DNA from: Prorocentrum cordatum
Taxonomy: Eukaryota; Sar; Dinophyceae; Prorocentrales; Prorocentraceae
Assembly: GCA_963575745.1 (NCBI GenBank)
Contig: CAUYUJ010000337.1
Location: 60,001 to 124,000, forward strand
Direction: 5' to 3'
Length of the DNA stretch: 64,000 nt
Shown piece by piece: positions 54,031 through 63,000 of this stretch (positions are counted from its first letter, which is position 1; the number at the start of each line of letters is the position of its first letter). The position numbers and the translations under genes were made by a program. The notes beneath the pieces were generated by a model. That model made no database searches, had not been told where the DNA came from, and saw nothing but the letters and a program-made list of their open reading frames with translations.

Positions 54031-57000
54031 TTAGCGCGGGGCACCAGGTGGAGCGCCGCGGAACGATGACAGCATAGCTTGGATGGTGAGTGACGGCACG
54101 GCACCATCGGGCGAGGGCGTGAGCAGCTCGGCGAAGGCTCGCCCGGCGCTGTGGAGGCGCTGGAGTAGAGGGCCTTGGCGAGCTTGGGCGGCGGCGAGGT
54201 CCGCGGCGAGAGCAACGCACCTCTGCTGGAGAGCAGCCATAGCCTGGGACAGCTCGGTTTCGCGGTCGGTGAGGGGTGGCTGCTCAGTGCCAGCGGCCGA
54301 GGGCCTCGAGACAGAGGCGAGGTCCTCGGTACGCCTGTCCAGATGGTGGACTAGCGTAGTGCGGCACCCTGTACGCTGTCGTCCGTCACCCTTGAAAGGT
54401 GACTGGAGGGGAACACGCGACCCCAGGGCTGGAGCCGCTAGGGCCACGCCCCGAGAGGTCGGGAGAGCCGCATCCTCTCGCTCAGCAACGATGGAAGCGT
54501 GGACGGGGCGCGAGGGCCTGTCTGGTTTCAGTGCCCTGCGGGGGGGCTGAAGCCGCCCCCGCGGGCTGCCGCGGTGGGGGGGCGGAGTGGTTTGCGCGGT
54601 GGGACCAATCATGATGCCGTGCAAGGGCTCTGAGGTCGGTCGCGTAGAAGGGTGGCGTCTCGGTAGGGCGGCATGGTCGGCAGCGTGGGGTGTCGGCGGT
54701 GCGTCGTCTATGCCACTCAGTCCGCGGGGGTCACCCAGGTCGTCGTCGGCGTCTTGGCGGTGGCCGATATCATCGTATGGGGGCGATGTCGCTCTCGGGG
54801 ACGGAGTCGCGGTAGGCGTCGAGAGGTTGCCCGACGGGGCAGGGTTTTCGCTGACTGGTCCGTCGTCCAAAGCGTCCGATCCCCCACCGAAGCTGAACAG
54901 GTCGTCCTCCTGTTCGTCAGCGTCTTGAAGGTGAGCGGCGTTGTCATGTGGGTGCGATGCCGCTCTCAGTGGCGGAGTCGAGGGCGACGTGCGGGTGCCC
55001 GACGGGGCAAGGTTGGCGCTGGCTGGCCCGTCGCCTAGGAAGTCAAGGCCCCCGCCAAAGCCGAACGGGTCGTCCTCCTGTTCGTCGAATATCGCCCGTT
55101 GGGCCTCGGCCCAGAGCTCGTCCGGGTTCTGTGGGATGTCTGGTCCAGCCGCGGGTGGTGCCTGGTCAGACAGCAGGGGGTTTGGTTCCATTTTGTTGAG
55201 TTCCGCAGCTGTAAACCCAGCCCTGCGGTGTGGGAGGGGGAGTGTGCGGTGTCTACGCTCGTAGATGGCGACAGCGACTCCATGAAGCACGGTCGCTTGG
55301 CGATGTCGTGTTTTGGCAGCTTCGACAATGTCGTCTGGAAGGTTATGAGTACGTGCCGCCGTTGTGGCGAGGGCGTCAGCCTGACGATTGAACTCCTCCG
55401 CGATGGGCCCGATGAGCCCGAGGTCGATGCCCATGTCGCCCAGGTGGCTTGCGATTTTCTCGACGCGGAACATGTTGGGCTTGGCCATGACGCATCGGTG
55501 GATCTTTTCCCAGAGCTCCACGTGCGTGCCCTGCGGTGGTGAGTGTCCGTCGATGATACTTTGGAACCCATCGACCACCGCCTGGTTGTCCACGAAAACG
55601 TGTACGGGCCGTTCAGCACATGCCGTGAGGTGGACAATGGCGAGGGTCTCCGCAAGCTGTGCGTTCTGCGTAATGCCGTGAACGCGTGCACTGTAGTTCA
55701 TGCGGTGGTCGATGCCGTAGTAGACGCCGTAGCCCGCTCGTGCTAGCAATGGGATGGCTTGGTTGGTGCATGCACCGTCCGTGGCAGCGTAGACCCATGT
55801 CCAACCAGTGTCGTGGTCAAGGTAGGTGGTGTAGGAGTCCTGGGCTGAAGCCGCAGGATCTCCCTCAGGTGGGGGCCGCGGTATGGGCTGAGGTAGCGGG
55901 TCCCTCGCGAGGTCGGCCTGCAGGTCGAGGAGGGCTGGGTCTTCATCGAAGAGCCCGCAGTGTCTTGTGTGCGGCGGAAGACGGGCCCACTGCTCGTCAC
56001 TGATGAGGGTGGTGAGAGGGAGTCTTTCTCGGGCCCAGCACTTGCAGTCGCGGACAGTGTGCTCCTGAGTTTCCTCTTCCTCGTCGCAGTATCGGCAGAT
56101 GGGGCTGGGGTCAGCAGACGTGTTTGATCGGGATCGTCGCTGTTGGGTGTGGTCCCCGCCCGACAGGTAGTTCAGGAGGAGCGCCAGCTGCCAGGCATTG
56201 CATTTGGCTGCTCCTTTCGTTCGGGCGAGCCACGTGCTGGCGAAGAGGTCGAGGCCCTGTCTGACAGAGGCAAGGTATCCAAGGTCGTGACGCCGTGGCT
56301 TGATCCTCCTCAGAAAGGCTCTGCGTTGTGAGGCCCGCAGCATGTGAAGGAAGGCGTTTTGGGGTAAGTTCAGCCAACTGATCTGGCAGCCCCAGTCGTC
56401 GTACATGATGCCAAATGTGGGCCAGGTCCAACGGAGCTGCTGGAGCGTCTGGACAAGTCGTCCGACAGGTCCTCCCCCAAACAGGGTCTGAACGTGGTGT
56501 TGGAGATCCCTGACGAGACCGCAGAGTGTAGCGTCGCGATTAACCTGTCGCCGCAGACACAGGAAAACTTCACGCTGCGTGATGGCGTCAATCTCCAGGG
56601 CGTGTCCTGGGACGCACACGGCCATGAGAGTCCAAAACTCGACCCACTTGTTTCCCTTGGGGCGGATAGCCGCCTTAAGGGCATGGTTGTAGGCAGTTTT
56701 GACGGGGCCTGATGGGGCTTGAATGTCGGTGCCCGTGGTACAGACGCTGGCAGCAAGGGAACGGGCGTGCCGCGCCTTAATAAGCATCGGCGATGGGAGC
56801 TTGCCAATGCGCGGCAGGCGACTAGTCGCCCTCCGAACACGGGCGTCAGCGGTGGCCGTGAGGTTAAGCGCGGCTGGAGCCGGCGCTGCCTCGGCGTTGA
56901 TGTAACTCCCGACGAGCTTGAAGGAGTCGACCACGCGTAAGGGCCGTTCCGCCAGAGTGAGCTGGGTAACGGCGGTGTGAAGCTCGTCGGTGAGCGCCCA

Positions 57001-60000
57001 CCCCGCCACTTTGCCAGGGTGAATGCGTTGACCTGAAAATCGATCAAACTTGGCGGTTTCATCAAGAGATTTCTGCAACTCAGGCGCGGTGTGAGTAGTG
57101 GAGTTGCTGTCGTCAACAAAGGTAGTGCTGAGTGATCGCGGAACGTATCGATGCTGTCTCTTGGTCCACACACACATGAGCAGCTTAATGTCGTCCAGGG
57201 ACCAAGAGCTTCCCTGGAGATGACCGTTGGTCCTGGCCAATTCCTTAGAGTACGCTCCGTTCATGCGGATGTAGCGTTTGTGGCGACTGTAGAAGTTTCT
57301 GCGGACAGTAACGATGTCTTGGGGGCACCCCGCGTGAAGCGCAAGGTTAAGGCAGATGTCCGTGATGAGGTAGTCGAAACACTTCTGTCGGTCAAGGGCA
57401 GCCCCAGCTAAGGGAAGGAGTAAGGCCCTGGCGTGTTCGATGCGCAGGGCAAGAGAGGTGCTGACGTCCCCAATGGTAGCTTTGGGGACAGCGCCAAAGC
57501 TCGTGGCGTGGGTCCATCCTTTCCGCCAGTCCGTGAGGCTGCGGTAAGCTGGCGCTTCCCACGCATACATCCAAACGGAAAGCACCGAGAGAAGTCGTTG
57601 GTCCGTTGGGAGTTCGCCTCGGCCTTTTCGGAGGCACGGGTTTGGCACATGAAGGAGGGGTTCTGGGATGGTGCCAGTGCGTTGCATAGCGCGTAAGACG
57701 CTGGCGAAGAGGCGAAGGATGTCGTCGGGTAACTCCTTAGCCTCCTTAGTAGTCCAGCCGTCCAGTCCCCCCGCACGGCGCGGTGAACGGGTGCGAATAA
57801 AGTGGATGAGTTGGTCGTCGGTGAGGTGGAAAGGGGTAGCTGGTGATGGCGTAGGCAGCTCTTGTCGGTACTCGTCGTAGAAGTCAGCCCACGTCGGCAT
57901 GGCTTCGGCGTCATGTCCTGCACGGGCGCGGTACCTGCCCAAGATGGGCTCCCAGGTGTCGACCATGAGCTTAAGCATGTCTTTGGTATTAGCAACAATG
58001 GCGTTGGCAGGGAGAATGTCGGGGACTTGTGCAGGTGGTGGTTCACAAGTGTGGTCTTCGTCGTTGTCCGTGTCGGGCGAACTACCGTCGCTGGGGCTGA
58101 AGCCGCCAGCTTCGGTGTCAGCGTCGCTATCGTCCGTGCTAGCTTTGTCAGGTTTGAAGGCGTTGGTGTCGCAGTGGAGTTGCGTATCGTCAGGTGTGGT
58201 AGGCGTGCGGAGATACGCCGTGGGCGAGCTGTCAGCAGCCCGTGCGTATATGGCCGCCTTTCGCCCGCTTGGCTCGCGGACGCCCTCAGCCCATATCTTG
58301 ATGCGTTCAGCTTTGGCACGGTTCGCACGTCGCGCCAGCTCTAAGTCGAGGTTTTGGATCAAACCGTCAAGGTGCTCTCCGTGAGGTGCTGGCTCGTCGG
58401 GGGTCCAGGCCTCGGGGAAGTCAAGGAGAACCGTGGGGCGCAGCTTGTGACATAGGAGGCGGGCCGCGGTCCACGTGCAGTCGATGCGCTGCGCTAGGTG
58501 CGGCGGGATGGCACGGCAATCTAAATGATGGTGCTGTCCGATGAAGCGAAGCTCACAGAGTTGCCGATGGAGCTTGCGCAGTCGGTTCATGTGTATCGTG
58601 GAAGCTCCGTAGGTGGGGAAGGCGCGGGGGACAACTGGTCGCTCCTCGAACATGGGCGTGAGCCCGTGCATGGTGGGGGGCTTCTTTTTTGGGTGGTCGG
58701 GCGGTGGAGGTGGCAGGTCGCGCAGACGGGTGAGATGGTACTCATGACTGGCCTCGTTAGCCAGGGCGAACATGCGTTCCACGTCGTCGCGTGTGTCGGC
58801 CTGCTCCATGCGGTCCTGATATCGCCCAGCGATGAGGGTCCCTAATGCCTGCAGTTCGTGACCCTCGTGAGCTCCATCGTTGGGAGGGTAGGGCGTGGGG
58901 GCGAGAAGGCGTCGGGCCGTATGGTCGAGGCGACTGAGGTCAAGCGTGACCTGCAGGCCAACATGGGACTTCGCTGGCAAGTCGCGCAGATAGCAGAAGT
59001 CGGTGACAAGGGATCGCGCCGCTTGGTTGGCAATGATATAATCGATGCGCGAAGTGCGGGGGCACTTGGTGACGCGGTCCCAGTCAGGGATATTGCCGTA
59101 TGTGTGCATGGTGTGGTCTGGTGTGCCCTCAGCGACGTTAAACCATCCGCGCTGCATCATGTGCAGCAGGTGTGGATTGTCGTCGATGTTCGTGTTGGCG
59201 TCCATGCAGATGAAATACGGGGCTGAGCCGACCCTAGCGGCGGCGCAGTCAGCGAGCCGAAAAAGATCTGTGCTGTCTCCTCCAGCAATCCCGTAGAGGC
59301 TCGCTATGTAGATCCCAGCGGGCCCGTGGTTGTTTCGTCGCCGCCTGCGGCGGTGCTGAGTGCAGAGCGGGAGAAAGGCCTCGTGCCATCTTTTCTTGGC
59401 CTTGAGGGCGACGATACAGGGCGCAGTGTCGTCGACAGTGGAGTCGACAATGGCATCCTTAGAGAGGATGGCGACCCCTCCCGAGGCGCCAGTGTTGCCC
59501 ACGACGGTGTGGTCTGTGCCGCCGTGGGCAGCTCTGCGCTGGGCTCGCGCCAGATCCAGGTCAGGTCCAAGACTGGCGTGGTATCCCCCGTGGTGTGGAT
59601 TGGCGGCGCTGGTAGCGATGGCTTGTCTGGTCGGCTTGGCATGTCGGGTCTCCTGCAGTGCTATGACTGCGGCGTTGTGGTCGACACCAAGAGCGGTGAT
59701 GGTTGGCCAGTTCGCTGAGAGACTGGTGATGTTTAGGCTGACGAGGTGTATGGAGCGACCTGGCCCGTCTCCATCGGTGGAGCTGGGGTTTGCACGCCCC
59801 GCACGGTGTAGGTCAGCCTGACCCTCGCCCAGGTAGAAGGCTTGGCCACAGTAGGAGCTCATGGCGTTCCTATGGATTAGCTTGACCGGGGCTGAAGCCG
59901 CCGTCAGGCCAGAAGTATAGGCGAGACATGGTCGGCACTGCGCCAGGGGGGGTTCATAAACGTCAGTAAAACTGTCTCGAAAAATCCTCCTCACTCCTGT

Positions 60001-63000
60001 ACCATAGGGGACGAGGGGAGGAGAGGTGAGACGGCAGCAGAGGGAGAGGGAGGCGACTCCTCGATCCGTCCTGCCGAACACAAAAGCAAAAGCGAACCGG
60101 CGGCGGCGGCTAGGCGCGGCAGCGGCACAACGCACGCGCATATACTGCGCACGCGACACCGCTGGTCCGTCCTGCGGTGGCGCGCCCGCCCCGTCAGTAT
60201 CTTGATGAGCAGCATCTGGTGGAACAGCTCGAGCAGCGCGGTCGGTGGCCTGGCGCTGGGCCTCGTCCATGCCCGCTGCCGTGAGGCCCGCGTTGCGGAC
60301 GGGGCTGATTCCCCGCGGGGCCGCCGCTGCCGCGGCAGCGGCTGAGGTGGCGGGGGCTCCGCCCCGACTCTGAGGTGAGAGCGGTGAGCCACCGCCGAAA
60401 CCCGCCGCAAGGTCCTTGACACGGTACTTGTTCTTGAACGGGTCGAAGGTCGGCGCCTCGTCGATGGGGACGATCACGCGGGTGGGCAGCGGCGGCTCGT
60501 GGTCCGTGGACGGCGTCGGCTCGAGGTCGACCTGGCCAGGTTCGATGACGCTGGCACCGAAGCGTGGCACCACTTCGGGGGCTCGGCCATCAGCCTGAGT
60601 CTCGCGAGGCGGCGAGCTCGTGGAGCTCCCTGGGGCCTTGCGTGAGCTGTGGCGGCTGCAGGACCTGCTGCGCGGGACGCGCCCGCCCGTGTGGCGGTCG
60701 CGTGGCGAGGTCGCCTGGGCATTAGCGCGCTCGGAATCCGCCCTGCTCGGGGATCGGATCGGCGCCGCGCAGGGTGATGGGCTGGGCTGGCGGGAGGCGC
60801 TTGTGCCGCCCTCCGCCGTGGCTGTGGCCTGGTCAGGGTCGACAGCGTCGGGGCGGGGGCTGACGTGGTGGGCGCTTCCCTCGCTGTGCCGCGGGGAGGC
60901 GCTGTGATGCGCCTGGGTGTACGTGAGGACGAGCGGGACAAGCGGCTGCCTCTCCCGCTCAGGTGGGGCAGGTTTTGCCTGGGCAGGGCGCAGCGCTGCA
61001 GCCACGTTTGGCGGGGGCGTGTGCTGGCGCGGTTGCCAAGCGCGCACGTTCGCATCACGCCATCCTTCGGGGCGCCCTGTCCTGCCACGGTTTGTTGCAG
61101 CCCCCTGGGCTGAAGCCGCAGGGGTTATCACTGCGGGCTGGTTGCTGGAGGTGCCATCATGTCGGCCTGAGTAATGGCCCCAGGCGCGCGTGGACCCTGG
61201 CACGGGCGAGGTGGCCCGTGGGAGGGCCTGCGCGAGTGCACGCGGGTAGCCGATGACCGCTGGGTGTACCCTGGCGTGGGGGGCGTGGCCGTAGCTGGAG
61301 GCGGCTGCTCCAGCCGCCGCGGGCCTGGCGCCTATGGGGCCACGGTAATAGGCGGCAACCCCGCCGTAGGCCGTGCTGCCGCCTGTCGGGACTCGCGCGG
61401 GAGAGCGGTAGCGTGGCGTGCTCGGCTGTCCTGCGTCGCGTTGGTCGCGCTGCTGAATGCGCTGCTGGTGCTGTTGATATCGCTGCTGGTCGGCTCTCGA
61501 GAGGGGGCGGGTGTCGGGGAGGATGGTGGGCACGTCGGGCCGCTGCCAGCCCCGATAGACGTGCTCGAAGGCGTGGTCTGGGTAGGTCTCCCCTACGGGT
61601 GAGTATCGCCGCACATGCTCCATGTAGTCGATGTTCTGCGGCTCGGAGATCGCCGTGATGTTTACAGCTCGCTGGTGCGCTGGTCCATAGAGGCAGAAAC
61701 TACCACGGTTGCTGCGGTCGTGGTTTAGCTCGGCTTCGGTCGTGGCACGGCTCACCATGGCGTCGCAGAGTCGCATGTCGTAGTCGAGAGCTTGAGGCCC
61801 AGGACCACCCTCGGCGTCCCAGTACAGTACCACATCTCGCCAGCGGGTGCGGGTAGTGTGGATGCGCTCGGCGATCGACTCGCAGACGGTCCTGACCGTG
61901 ACACGGTCCCTGTACATGTTGGTGATGGCTAGGGAGTAGGGTCGGCGGACCGTCTTGTTGAAGGTGAATTCCTCCTTGAGGGCCTGGTGGGGGCCGAAGA
62001 GCACGTAGCCTTCCCTCCAAAGAGGTTGGTCGGGGAACGGTTCTTCGGGCATCCCCGTTCCTGTGAACCCAGGTGGCCGCCTCGTGCCGTCAGGCAGTCC
62101 CTGCCTGGGGACGCGCCGCGGCCTCGGTGGGAAGTACCATTGACCCTGGTAACCTGCTTGGCCTGGTTGTGGAGGTTCCCCCCCGGGGCCTGAAGGCGCT
62201 CGGGGGGGTTCCTTGAGGTCGTGGTGGGCTGGCGCGTTGCCGAATTGGCGGGCAAGGATGTGCGGCGGCATCCCTGTGGCACGGACGTCGAGCAGGCTGT
62301 GTGGACTGGGGGGATGGGGGCACCTGCTGGACAGGCAGCATGTGTCGGAGTCCCTGTTGTCGGTGCTGTATGCACACGTCCAACTGTTGCAAGAGTAGTC
62401 CGTGGACCAGTCCATAAGTGTACGCAGTCCGCTGCGGGCACAGTCTGGGCACGTTGGTTGGCCCGAGGTGCCGAGCTGCGTGTTGCGGCGAGCCGCACAG
62501 TACTGACAGCATTGGAATCGACACTGTAGGCAAGACCAGCGTCCTGGTAGAGGCGGGAGCGCATGCTCGTTTGTGCCTGGGTCGTCTGGGTGGGGTCGAG
62601 GGCGATCCCACAAGGGCCAGACGTCAGCAAACCAGGATTGGCCTGTAGTGCGGACAACCTCGGCGGGGAGGCGAGCGTCCTCGGCATGGCACTCGATCCA
62701 CTGGGGCCCCATGTCCGCTGGTACCATGACCGTGCGCCAGGTGTCGTCCGCTTTGACGTGGACTTGGGTCGGTGCCCAGAGCTTAGTAGTGGTGTCGCCG
62801 TGGTCGTGGTGGAGGATGACCCAGCCGTCCCGCCCCGCCACCGCAGGGTTAATGACGCGATGGCCCATGACTGTCGTCCCCCACGGTAAGTAGGCGCCGT
62901 CGTGGTGATCACCAGGGTCAAGCCAGACCTCGATGCCAGGGGCATTGACACGGGCCCGCACATCACGGACGTGGTAGGCGAGGACGTGGTAGGCAGTCGG

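Noticed and set aside
61294-61320. An eighth LINE hairpin (GGCGGCTG and CAGCCGCC arms)
   Set aside because: It is a good hairpin but lacks the intact 11-nt core, with a 3-base insertion in the loop, so it was not counted.
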